Shown here: piece by piece, positions 22,136 to 32,810 of the stretch
Position numbering within the stretch: position 1 is the first letter of the stretch
Layout: the number at the start of each line of letters is the position of its first letter
Origin: Cyrtodaria siliqua
Lineage: Eukaryota > Mollusca > Bivalvia > Adapedonta > Hiatellidae
DNA: 64,000 bases
Reading direction: 5' to 3'
Assembly: GCA_037043455.1 (NCBI GenBank)
Contig: JAWPHD010005121.1
Location: 1-64,000, forward strand
Notes under the pieces: generated by a model
The model's input: only the letters and a program-made list of their open reading frames with translations
What the model was told of the DNA's origin: nothing
Database searches by the model: none
Position numbers and translations under genes: made by a program

Positions 22136-25100
22136 ACAAGAGGTCAATGACCTTGAAGCTCTACTGATAGATTTTGATAGCTAGGTGATCAGCATTCCTG
22201 TGAAGTTTCATAAAAAAATGTCAAGTAGTTTCAGAGGAGTAGTCGCTACAAGTTGAAGTTTTTACTATATAACTCTAGGTAAACATAGATGGCCACTGGC
22301 AGCCATGTTTAATGTTGAATCAAAATACTTTTCGACAAGGATCAACATCTTGTCATGCTGATCATTTCAGAAAAAGTCCCATATCAATATCACTTAGTTT
22401 TCAAGAAGTAGTCGCTACAAACTTTTTTTTTAAAAATCTGTTTTTAGCTATGGCAGCCATCTTGAATTTCCGGCCGACCTAAAAAAAATCTGGGATCAAT
22501 TAGACATCAAGAGCAACATTCCTGTGAAGTTTCATAAAAATGTGTCGAGTAGTTTCAGAGGGGTAGTCGCTACAAGTTTTTACTATATAAATCTATGTAA
22601 ACAAAGATGGCCGCTAGCGGCCATGTTTAAAGTTGCATCGAAATAAATTTCGACAAGGATCAACATCATGTCATGCTGATCATTTTAGAAAATGTCCCAT
22701 ATCAATATCACTTACAGTTTTCAAGAAGTAGTCGCTACAAATTTATTTATTTTGAATCTATTTTTAGCCGTGGCGGCCATTTTGAATTTCCGGCCAGCCT
22801 GAAATTTTGCTAGGATCAACTAGACATCAAGAGCAACATTCCTGTGAAGTTTCATGAACATCCGTCAAGTAGTTTCAGAGGAGTAGTCGCTACAAGTTTT
22901 TACAATATAACTCTATGTAAACAAAGATGGCCACTGGCAGCCATGTTTAACGTCGAATCCAAATAATGTTCGACAAGGATCAACATCATGTCAAGCTGAT
23001 CATTTTAGAAAAAGTCCCATATCAATATCACTTCTAGTTTTCAAGAAGTAGTCGCTACAAACTTATTTTTTAAAAATCTATTTTTAGCTGTGGCGGCCAT
23101 CTTGAATTTCTGGCCGATCTGAAATTTTGCTAGGATCAATTACACATCAAGAGCAACATTCCTGTAAAGTTTCATGAAAATCCGCCAAGTAGTTTCAGAG
23201 GAGTAGTCGCTACAAGTTTTTACTATATAACTCTATGTAAACAAAGATGGCCACTGGCAGCCATGTTTAATGTCGAATCAAAAAGATTTTTGACAACGAC
23301 CAACATCATGTCATGCTGATCATTTTAGAAAAAGTCCCATATCAATATCACTTATAGTTTTCAAGAAGTAGTCGCTACAAACTTGTATTTTAACAAGAGG
23401 TCAATGACCTTGAAGCTCTACTGATTGATTTTGATTTCAGGAAGTAGTCGCTACAGACTTGTTTTTTGAAAATCTATTTTTAACCGTTGCGGCCATCTTG
23501 AATTTCCGGCCGACCTGAAATTTTGCTAAGATCAATAAGACATTAAGAGCAACATTCCTGTGAAGTTTCATGAAAATCCATCAGGTAGTTTCAAAGAAGT
23601 AGTCGCTACAAGTTTTCATTATATAACTCTATGTAAACAAAGCAGCCATGTTTAAGGTCAAATCAAAACGATTTTCGACAAGGACCAACATCATGTCATA
23701 CTGATCATTTTAGAAAAAGTCCCATATCAATATCTCTTATTGTTTTGAAGAAGTAGTCGCTACAAACTTATTTATTTTAAATCTATTTTTTGCTGTGGTG
23801 GCCATCTTGAATTTCCGGCCGACCTGAAATTTTTCTAGGATCAACTAGACATCAAGAGCAACATTCCTGTGAAGTTTCATGAACATCCGTCAAGTAGTTT
23901 CAGAGGAGTAGTCGCTACAAGTTTTTACTATATAACTCTATGTAACCAAAGATGGCCACTGGCAGCCATGTTTAACGTCGAATCAAAATAATTTTCCACA
24001 AGGATCTACATCATGTCATGCTGATCATTTTAGAAAAAGTCCCATATCAATATCACTTATAGTTTTCAAGAAGTAGTCGCTACAAACTTATTTTTTAAAA
24101 ATCTATTTTTAGCTGTGACGGCCATCTTGAATTTCCGGCCGACCTGAAATTTTGATAGGATCAATTAGACATCAAGAGCAACATTCCTGTAAAGTTTTAT
24201 GACAATCCGCCAAGTAGTTTCAGAGGAGTAGTCGCTACAAGTTTTTACTATATAACTCTATGTAAACAAAGATGGCCGCTGGCAGCCATGTTTAACGTTG
24301 AATCAAAACGATTTTTGACTAGGATCAACATCATGTAATGCTGATCATTTTAGAAAAAGTCCCATATCAATATCACTTATAGTTTTCAAGTAGTAGTCGC
24401 TACAAACTTATTTTTTAAAAATCTATTTTTAGCTGTGACGGCCATCTTGAATTTCCGGCCGACCTGAAATTTTTCTAGGATCAATCAGACATCAAGAGCA
24501 ACATTCCTGTAAAGTTTCATGACAATCCGCCAAGTAGTTTCAGAGAAGTAGTCGCTACAAGTTTTTACTATATAACTCTATGTAAACAAAGATGGCCGCT
24601 GGCAGCCATGTTTAATGTTGAATCAAAACGATTTTTGACTAGGATCAACATCATGTCATGCTGATCATTTTAGAAAAAGTCCCATATCAATATCACTTAT
24701 AGTTTTCAAGAAGAAGTCGCTACAAACTTGTATTTTAAAACTCTATTTTTAGCTTTGGCGGCCATCTTGGATTTCACATCAACATGAATTTTTGCTAGGA
24801 TCAACTAGACTTTATGGGCAACATTTCTGTAAAGTTTCATGAATATCCATCCAGTAGTTTCAGCTGTGAAGTCGCTACAAGTTTTTACTATATAACTCTA
24901 TGTAAACAAAGATGGCCGCTGGCAGCCATGTTTAACGTTGAATCAAAACGATTTTTGACTAGGATCAACAATATGTCATACTGATCATTTTAGAAAAAGT
25001 CCCATATCAATATCACTTATAGTTTTCAAGAAGAAGTCGCTACAAACTTGTATTTTAAAATTCTATTTTTAGCTTTGGCGGCCATCTTGGATTTCACATC

Positions 25101-25893
25101 AACATGAATTTTTGCTAGGATCAACTAGACTTTATGGGCAACATTTCTGTAAAGTTTCATGAATATCCATCCAGTAGTTTCAGCTGTGAAGTCGCTACAA
25201 GTTTTTACTATATAACTCTATGTAAACAAAGATGGCCGCTGGCAGCCATGTTTAACGTTGAATCAAAACGATTTTTGACTAGGATCAACATCATGTCATG
25301 CTGATCATTTTAGAAAAAGTCCCATATCAATATCACTTATAGTTTTCAAGAAGAAGTCGCTACAAACTTGTATTTTAAAACTCTATTTTTAGCTTAGGCG
25401 GCCATCTTGGATTTCACATCAACATGAATTTTTGCTAGGATCAACTAGACTTTATGGGCAACATTTCTGTAAAGTTTCATGAATATCCATCCAGTAGTTT
25501 CAGCTGTGAAGTCGCTACAAATAAAAGTTTACGGACAGACAGACGGACAGACGGACAGACGGACAGACGGACAGACGGACGGACGGACGACGGACTCCGC
25601 ACCACGGCATAAGCTCTGCTGATCTCTGATCAGTAGAGCTAAAAATCTATTTTTAGCTTTGGCGGCCATCTTGGATTTCACATCAACATGAATTTTTGCT
25701 AGGATCAACTAGACTTCATGGACAACATTTCTGTAAAGTTTCATGAATATCCATCCAGTAGTTTCAGAGGAGTAGTCGCTACAAATAAAAGTTAACGGAC
25801 ATACAGACGGACGGACGGACAGACGGACAGACAGACGGACGACGGAGGCCGCACCACGGCATAAGCTCTGCTGATCTCTGATCAGAAGAGCTA
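22136..25893 (+). mobile_element. Pearl-like element split by a nested pearl-like element
   Basis: The outer element starts ACAAGAGG at 22136, is interrupted at 23392 within ...acttgtatttta and resumes at 25642 with aaaatctatttttagctttg. It ends with its own acggacggacagacggacag tract and an agagcta hairpin near 25893. The joined target equals the uninterrupted sequence in other copies, so the nesting is exact. Confidence 0.8.
23393..25641 (+). mobile_element. Nested pearl-like element with ~320-bp units
   Basis: Starts ACAAGAGGTCAATGACCTTG and carries about seven core units. The last three are almost identical (agtttcagctgtgaagtcgc variant), which indicates recent amplification. A long (acggacag)n tract at 25530-25590 and a hairpin ending agagcta close it. 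Confidence 0.82.
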
Positions 25894-26057
25894 AAAATAA
25901 GAGCGCCCCTTGGCATTTTGCATAGCTTGCATAGCGCCCGGGCGCTATAATTAGGGGAAATACATTCATATAACCTTTATCACAAAAAAAATACTTTTCA
26001 CCTTGTAGCCTCCTATGAATATAACAAATCTCATTCACAAAACAATCATTTTCTTTA

Positions 26058-27521
26058 ACAAGAGGTCAATGACCTTGAAGCTCTACCGATAGATTTTTGA
26101 TAGCTAGGTCAACGTTCCTGTGAAGTTTCATGAAAATCCATCAAGTAGTTTCATAGGGGTAGTCGCAACAAGTTTTCATTATATAACTATGTAAACAAAG
26201 ATGTCCGCTGGCGGCCATGTTTAATGTCAAATCAAAATAATTTTTGACAAGGATCAACATCATGTCATACTGATCATTTTAGAAAAAGTCCCATATTAAT
26301 ATCACTTATAGTTTTCAAGAAGTAGTCGCTACAAACTTGAATTTTGAAAATCTATTTTTAGCCATGGTGGCCATCTTGAACTTCCGGCCGGCCTGAAATT
26401 TTGCTAGGATCAATTAGACATCAAGAGCAACATTCCTGTAAAGTTTTATGAAAATCCGCCAAGTAGTTTCAGAGGAGTAGTCGCTACAAGTTTTTACTAT
26501 ATAATTCTTTGTAAACAAAGATGGCAGCTGGCAGCCATGTTTAACGTCAAATCAAAACGATTTTTGACAAGGACCAAGATCATGTCATGCTGATCATTTT
26601 AGAAAAAGGTCCCATATCAATATCACTTATAGTTTTCAAGAAGTAGTCGCTACAAACTTGTATTTTGAAAATCTATTTTTAGCTGTGGCGGCCATCTTGA
26701 ATTTCCGGCCGACCTGAAATTTTGCTAGGATCAATTAGACATTAAGAGCAACATTCCTGTAAAGTTTCATGAAAATCCGCCAAGTAGTTTCAGAGGAGTA
26801 GTCGCTACAAGTTTTTACTATATAATTCTATGTAAACAAAGATGGCTGGCCATGTTTAACGTCGAACCAAAACGATTTTTGACAAGGACCAACATCATGT
26901 CATGCTGATCATTTTAGAAAAAGTCCCATATCAATATCACTTATAGTTTTCAAGAAGTAGTCGCTACAAACTTGTATTTTGAAAAATTATTTTTAGCCGT
27001 GGCGGCCATCTTGAATTTCCGGCCGACCTGAAATTTTGCTAGGATCAATTAGACATCAAGAGCAACATTCCTGTGAAGATTCATGAAAATCCGTCAAGTA
27101 GTTTCAGAGGAGTAGTTGTTACAAGTTTTCACTATATAACTCTATGCAAACAAAGATGGCGTATGGCAGCCATGTTTAACTTCGAATCAAAACGATTTTC
27201 GACAAGGACCAACATCATGTCATGCTGATCATTTTAGAAAAAGTCCCATATCAATACCACTTAGAGTTTTCAAGAAGTAGTCGCTACAAACTTGTATTTT
27301 AAAAATCTATTTTTAGCTTTGGCGGCCATCTTGGATTTCCCATCAACATGAATTTTTGCTAGGATCAACTAGACTTCATGGGCAACATTTCTTTAAAGTT
27401 TCATGAATATCCATCCAGTAGTTTCAGAGGAGTTGTCACTACAAATAAAAGTTTACAGACAGACGGACGAAGGACGCCGCACCACGGCATAAGCTCTGCT
27501 GATCTCTGATCAGTCGAGCTA
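26058..27521 (+). mobile_element. Pearl-like element with paralogous empty site
   Basis: Full-length copy from ACAAGAGG to gagcta. The left flank cattttcttta and right flank aaaacaattgaactgaaca join to match the uninterrupted cattttctttaaaaacaatt at 7271-7290 beside exon G4. It inserted after the exon-G unit was duplicated, about 150 bp from the G2 donor. Confidence 0.87.
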
Positions 27522-27582
27522 AAAACAATTGAACTGAACATGAGTCCCTGAATTTCATACACTTGAACCTTTTATATGGAAC

Positions 27583-27673
27583 TAAAGCGCTTGGTGATTT
27601 TAATTATATTTTGATAGACATCCGTAATTCTTCCAGTTCACCTTCAGTCCCATTAACTATCGTGCAAACTAAC
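27583..27673 (-). other. Conserved intron flank downstream of G2 donor
   Basis: Same block as beside the other copies, with small changes (ccagttcacc for ccagatcacc, cttcagtccc for ctttagtccc) and a short change next to the donor, where cgtgcaaac replaces ctactcacataaac. Confidence 0.55.
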
Positions 27674-27923
27674 CTGTAATCTGTTTTTGGTGACGTTGGT
27701 GTCGAAAATAAATCGAATGGCTAAAGGTCCCATCAGCACGGTGGATATATTCATGGCATTGAGCAGAATTATCGTCATAAACACCACCTGTGCTTGAAGT
27801 CTCCCGCCCGAGTACACAAAACAAACAAATACTAGAAGCGATAGCACTTTGACCGTTATATAGTAAGTGAGCACAGTTAGGCCCCTAATGTATCCAATCT
27901 GTTTAATCTGTTTTACTTCAGCC
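27674..27923 (-). CDS. ABCC4-like: ABCC4-like alternative exon G2 (TM5-TM6)
   Basis: Second copy, 250 bp, same phases, same acceptor context (aaattttacag) and the same CAG|GTTAGT donor as G1. It starts A-E-V-K-Q-I-K-Q-I-G-Y-I-R-G-L. Variable parts read V-L-T-Y-Y-I-T-V and N-A-M-N-I-S-T-V-L-M-G-P. Near the end it has R-F-I-F-D-T-N-V-T-K-N-R-L-Q where G1 has Q, I and F. It is closest to G1, about 88% of residues by eye, so these two are the youngest pair. A pearl-like element inserted about 30 bp before its acceptor (27953 onward) could disturb its branch-point region, so usage needs testing. Confidence 0.86.
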
Positions 27924-27952
27924 CTGTAAAATTTAGAGGAGAAAACAAGATA

Positions 27953-28354
27953 ACAAGAGGTCAATGACCTTGAAGCTCTACTGATAGATTTTGATAGCTA
28001 GGTGATCAGCATTCCTGTGAAGTTTCATAAAAAAATGTCAAATAGTTTCAGAGGAGTAGTCGCTACAAGTTGAAGTTTTTACTACATAACTCTAGGTAAA
28101 CAAAGATGGCCAGTGGCAGCCATGTTTAATGTTGAATCAAAATAATTTTCGACAAGGATCAACATCTTGTCATGCTGATCATTTCAGAAAAAGTCTCATA
28201 TCAATATCACTTACAGTTTTCAAGAAGAAGTCGCTACAAACTTTTTTTTAAAAAATCTGTTTTTAGCCATGGCGGCCATCTTGAATTTCTGGCCGACCTA
28301 AAAAAATTCTGGGATCAATTAGACATCAAGAGCAACATTCCAGTGAAGTTTCAT
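27953..28354 (+). mobile_element. Pearl-like element, truncated, beside G2 acceptor
   Basis: ACAAGAGGTCAATGACCTTG begins 30 bp from the first base of exon G2 (on its upstream side). It is cut off at about 28354, before any ACGG tract. Confidence 0.75.
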
Positions 28355-28713
28355 GACGTCACTTGGTAAATATACGTCACGAAGACAAACTCAACAGTAA
28401 TTTTAATGAAATGTTAATTACAACAAACTTACCATGCTCCCAAACCATAAGCATCAGTACACATATAACTTTAATAAGCATCTTGAACAAGCTGAGAACG
28501 TTTGACGTCATACAGCGCAAGCTATATGACCTAAACAATGACTTAATTGTTTGTCACGTGACTACTAGTGTATTGAAACGCAGAACTTTGCATACGGGGG
28601 TGCCCAATGGAACAGCCTGTAAACATAGCAGCCTGATTACCTTGACCTCCGAGATAATATATATCGCCACAACAATAGCGTAAACAATGGGGTTATTGTC
28701 GTGTTAGAATCGA
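28355..28713. other. No recognised gene; 106-codon open frame of unknown standing
   Basis: Plus-strand frame 28363-28683 has no recognisable motif, no paralogue in the window and ordinary composition. It lies between a truncated element and a palindrome. It may be part of a longer mobile element; evidence for coding is weak. Confidence 0.25.
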
Positions 28714-28860
28714 AATAATAAATACCTACATGTATTTTATCGGTGAATAAAATACAGTTAGTCGTTCGGATGCGAATAATTAAATGATTTAATTACTACG
28801 CATCCGAACTCCTAGCTGTATTTTATTCACCAATAAAACACAGGTACATATTTATTATTT
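28714..28860. repeat. Large imperfect palindrome (foldback element)
   Basis: Left arm aataataaatacctacatgt+attttatcggtgaataaaat and right arm attttattcaccaataaaac+acaggtacatatttattatt pair across a centre at aattaaatgatttaatt, with gttcggatgcg and cgcatccgaac inside. Arms are about 70 bp. Confidence 0.8.
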
Positions 28861-28865
28861 CTTCA

Positions 28866-28972
28866 CTAAAGCGCTTGGTGAGTTCAATTATATTTTGATA
28901 GACATCCGTAATTCTTCCAGATCACCTTTAGTCCCATTAACTATCTACTCACATAAACTAACCTGAAATCTG
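28866..28972 (-). pseudogene. Stump of a fifth exon-G copy
   Basis: About 97 bp matching the intron flank of the G exons (ttgatagacatccgtaattc and ttccagatcacctttagtcc both present) run into the donor and the last ten exon bases (ctgaaatctg, 28963-28972). Homology then stops abruptly and a repeat similar to 8700-9560 begins. The rest of the exon, its acceptor and its upstream flank are missing. This is a fifth copy destroyed by a deletion or repeat-mediated exchange. The GT donor remains but there is no exon to use it. Confidence 0.82.
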
Positions 28973-30000
28973 ATTTGACACCAGGGTCACCATTTGAACA
29001 AACTTGGTAGAGGACCATAAGCTTATAGCAAATGCAAAATACTAAACCTCAGTTTTTCTCTATACAAGCCTATGTAAAACTGTGACCCCCAGGGTGGGGC
29101 AAAATGTGACCCCAGGGTCACCATTTGAGCAAAATTGGTAGAGCACCATAAACTTATAGCAAATGCAAAATATTAAACCTCCGGCTCTTGCAGTTTCAAA
29201 AGAAGATTTTTTAAGTTTTTCCCTATGTAAGTCTATGTAAAACTTTGACCCTTGTGGCGGGGACAACTTTGACCCTTGGGTCACCATTTGAACATCTTAG
29301 TAGAGGAACATAATAAGCTGATGCTACATGTAATACATGAGAGTTCTATACATGTCTATGTAAAACATGTGACCCTTGGGGTGGGGTCAAATGTGACCTG
29401 AAGTTTACCATTTGAACAAACTTGGTAAAGGACCATAAGCTGATAGTAAATGCAAAATATTAAACCTCTGGCTCTTGTAGTTTCCGAGAAGAAGATTTTT
29501 AAAAAGAAAATCCTATATAAGTGACCCCTGAGGCGGGGACAAATTTGACACCAGGGTGACCATTTGAACATACTTAGAGGACCATAAGTAGATACTACAT
29601 GTAATACATGAGAGCTCTGGGCCTTGTGGTTTCAGAGAAGAAGATTTTTATATGTCTATATGAAAAACATGAAAACTCTCAATATACAAACTTTGGACCC
29701 CCGGGGCATTTTTGAACCCGGGGACTTCATTTGAACAAATTTGATTGGCGATCATTTTAAAAGAAAAACTGTTGAAATCTGTGCAGCCGTTCTGGAGAAG
29801 AAGATTTTTTAAGGTTTCATCCAAATATGGTAATGGCGGCCATCTTGAATGTCACGCTGATCTAATTTTAAAAAATCTAAAAAGCATACATATAAGGATC
29901 ATCCATGTAAAGTTTGGTCAAAATTAGCCAAGCGGTTTCTGAGGAGAAGTTGTTTGAAGAAAAGTTAACGACGGCGACAGACGACAGACGATGGACGAAG
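28973..30000. mobile_element. Tandem-unit element, second copy, replacing exon
   Basis: Same family as 8380-9600 (accatttgaacaaacttggt; ctctggctcttgtagtttcc). It begins exactly where the fifth exon G copy breaks off and ends at gaagaaaagttaacgacggc. A short pearl-like scrap follows (30010-30065). Confidence 0.65.
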
Positions 30001-30074
30001 AAATAAAACTTATATTTAGCAATGGCGGCCATCTTGTATTTCCGGCCGACCTGAAATTTTGCTAGGATCAAAAT

Positions 30075-30534
30075 GGTTGTAAGTTGTTTCATATAAAACG
30101 GGGCCTTAGTTTTTTATGCATGTATTTTAGATAGCTTGCTTTGAAGGTAAATACAAATACTAGGGTACCAAATACCAAGCAACACAAGGCTTCCAGGTTC
30201 CATAGATGGGTGAGTGGAGGGGATGCTCCACCAGAAAAACATGCAGAAATCAAAATGAGCATCGACTGTGTATCTGCAAATAAGCGGCTTCGACACTGTA
30301 TAGGCAGACACCAACTACAAGACACACTCTGACAAATTTATACCACTTTAAGACAGATTAAGTTAGGGTACAGCATGATTGAATTATTTAGAGCCACACC
30401 CAGACAGACAGGATACAGTAACACCAGGATCACCCTAAATTTTAGTAGGTAATGATATCAACGGTTCATTTACATTTCCGGAATATAACTTCAATAACCC
30501 CCAGTAAACATATTTATTATTTCTTAACTAATGG
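30075..30534. repeat. Duplicated block carrying the uninterrupted hAT target
   Basis: Paralogous to 9640-9828 plus 12813-12990. Across 30321-30350 it reads continuously through gacaaatttataccacttta, the target that two hAT elements occupy in the other block. Confidence 0.75.
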
Positions 30535-30623
30535 CTTGGTGAGTTTAATTATATTTTGATAGACATCCAGAATTCTTCCAGATCACCTTTAGTCCCATTA
30601 ACTACTTACTCACATAAACTAAC
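30535..30623 (-). other. Conserved intron flank downstream of G1 donor
   Basis: Intron sequence immediately 3' of the G1 donor (in the sense of the gene), shared with the other G copies and the exon stump. Candidate splicing-control element or simply part of the duplicated unit. Confidence 0.6.
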
Positions 30624-30873
30624 CTGAAATCTGTTTATGGTGACGTTGGTGTCGAAAATAAATTGAATGGCTAAAGGTCCCATCAACACGGTGGATATAT
30701 TCATGGCATGGAGCAGAATTATCGTCATAAACATCACCTGTGCTTGAAGTCTCCCGCCCGAGTACACAAAACAAACAAATACTAGAAGCGATAGCACTTT
30801 GACCGTTATATAGTAATGGAGCGCAGTTAGGCCCTTAATGTATCCAATCCGTTTAATCTGTTTAACTTCAGAC
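30624..30873 (-). CDS. ABCC4-like: ABCC4-like alternative exon G1 (TM5-TM6)
   Basis: The copy nearest exon F. Minus strand: ctctaaattttacag, G, 83 codons, CAG, donor GTTAGT; 250 bp, phase 2 in and 0 out. The product begins S-E-V-K-Q-I-K-R-I-G-Y-I-K-G-L and ends D-T-N-V-T-I-N-R-F-Q. It matches the MRP4 segment from the basic helix after exon F through TM5, the short outer loop and TM6 to the R-x-Q before the linker. Variable parts read A-L-H-Y-Y-I-T-V (TM5 start) and H-A-M-N-I-S-T-V-L-M-G-P (TM6). The core F-V-C-F-V-Y-S-G-G-R-L-Q is shared. About ten residues differ from G2. The frame is open and the splice sites intact, so it is probably functional. Confidence 0.88.
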
Positions 30874-31021
30874 CTGTAAAATTTAGAGGAAAAAAACAAG
30901 ATAAAATTGGTAATAGTTTTTGTGTTTGAAAATTGTACATTTCATCAAAATAATGCTTTTAAAAAAATATACTATTTTATATTGTATATGAAATTAATGT
31001 AAAAAAAAGATGCACATAGTA

Positions 31022-31789
31022 ACAAGAGGTCAATGACCTTGAAGCTCTACTGATAGGTTTTTGATAGCTAGATCAGCATTCCTGTGAAGTTTCATGAAAA
31101 TCCGTCAAGTAGTTTCAGGGGAGTAGTCGCTACAAGTTTTCATTATATAACTCTATGTAAACAAAGATGGCCGCTGGCGGCCATGTTTAACGTCGCATCA
31201 AAATAATTTTCGACAAGGATCAACATCATGTCATACTGATCATTTTAGAAAAAGTCCCATATCAATATCACTTATAGTTTTCAAGAAGTAGTCGCTACAA
31301 ATCCCAGTATTTTGAAAATCTATTTTTAGCCATGGTGGCCATCTTGAATTTCCGTCCGACCTTAAATTTTGCTAGGATCAATAAGACATCAAGAGCAAGA
31401 TTCGTGTGAAGTTTCATGAAAATCCGTCAAGTAGTTTCAGAGGAGTAGTCGCTACAAGTTTTCATTATATAACTATGTAAACAAAGATGGCCGCTGGCGG
31501 CTATGTTGAACGTCGCATCAAAATAATTTTCGACAAGGATCAACATCATTCCTTACTGATCATTTTAGAAAAAGTCCCATATCAATATCACTCGTAGTTT
31601 TCAAGAAGTACTCGCTACAAACTTGTATTTTTAGCTGTGGCGGCCATCTTGAATTTCCGACCGACCTGAAATGTTGCTAGGATCATTTAGACATCAAGAG
31701 CAACATTCCTGCGAAGTTTCATGGAAATCCGTTGAGTAGTTTCAGAGGAGTAGTCGCTACAAGTTTTTACTAAATAACTGTATGTAAAC
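31022..31789 (+). mobile_element. Pearl-like element, 3' truncated
   Basis: ACAAGAGGTCAATGACCTTG start and two core units, then an abrupt junction with the cttgttgag minisatellite at about 31790. Confidence 0.72.
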
Positions 31790-32215
31790 TGCTTGTTGAG
31801 AACATTGCTTGAAACTGGAACTTCCCTTGGTGAGAAAGTGGAACATTGCCTGCTGAGATCAGAAAATTGCTTGTACAAACTGGAACATCCCTTGCTGAAA
31901 TTGGAACATTGCTTGCCGAAATCAAACAAAGCATGTTGAAATTGGAACATCAATTGTGAAATTGGAACATTGCTTGTTTTTGGAACATTAGTTGTAGAAG
32001 TCAGAACAATAGTTTCTGTAATTGAAACATCCCTTGTTGAGAATAGGAAAATTGCTTGTTGAAATCGAAATATATTGCTTGTCCAGCGATCAGAATATTG
32101 CTTGTTAAAAAATTGGAGCATTGCTGCAAAATTGTTTTCTATCAATGAAACATCCTTTGCTGAGAAATTGGATCATCGCTTTATGAAATCAGAACATTGC
32201 TTGTTGAAATGATCT
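31790..32215. repeat. Third copy of the cttgttgaaatc minisatellite
   Basis: Same loose repeat as at 1-930, joined on the left to a truncated pearl-like element and followed by a block (gatagcttgctttg) that also follows the first copy. It lies to the right of exon G1, as the 17-kb copy lies to the right of G3. Confidence 0.8.
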
Positions 32216-32810
32216 TCTTCTATAGCGCAGGGGGCAGTATAAAGACTAAGTCTTTTTATATGCATCGTTGATAGCTTGCTTTGTATGTGAAAGCTTTGAA
32301 GTTCTGTAAGTGGGTGAGGGGAAGTGGGTGCTCCACCAGAAAAAACATGCAGAAATCAAATTTATACCACTTTAAGACAGATTAAGTTAGGGTACAGAAT
32401 TGAATTGTTTGACAGCATGATTGAATTATTTAGATCCACTCCCAGAGACAGGATGCAGATGAATCCAGTAACACCAGGATCACCCTAAATTTTAGTAGGT
32501 AATGATATCAACGGTTCATTTACATTTCCGGAATTTAACTTCAATAACCCCCAGTTAACAGTCCTATCCGACTGACATGATTTAGGTAATTTAGAGCCAC
32601 TCCCACAGAGAAGGAAGGGGCAAAAAGGATTCCAGGGTCCTCTAAAATTACTGGGCACAAAGGATTCCAGGGTCACTCTAAAATGTAATATATTACAATG
32701 GTTTGTTTACATTCCCGGAAAATAACGCAGTCACCATTCCTATCTGACTGACAAAGCAGTGAAGGTGCTTAGTTACTTTCCCAAGGTCACAAGAGCACAC
32801 ATTTATGTAC
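32216..32810. repeat. Duplicated block before the second 24-bp satellite
   Basis: Paralogous to 12813-13279 (taacaccaggatcacc, tcaacggttcatttacattt, gaaggtgcttagttact). No coding pattern. The 62-107-residue frames here are not conserved between copies. Confidence 0.65.

Noticed and set aside
28363..28683. 106-codon plus-strand frame as a gene
   Set aside because: No recognised motif, no paralogue in the window and no splice or promoter support. Listed only as unknown.
7418..30873. Four separate truncated ABCC pseudogenes rather than alternative exons
   Set aside because: No other ABCC exons accompany any copy. All four keep open frame, phase and both splice sites, and lie in order between exon F and the expected next exon. 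Transcript data are still needed.
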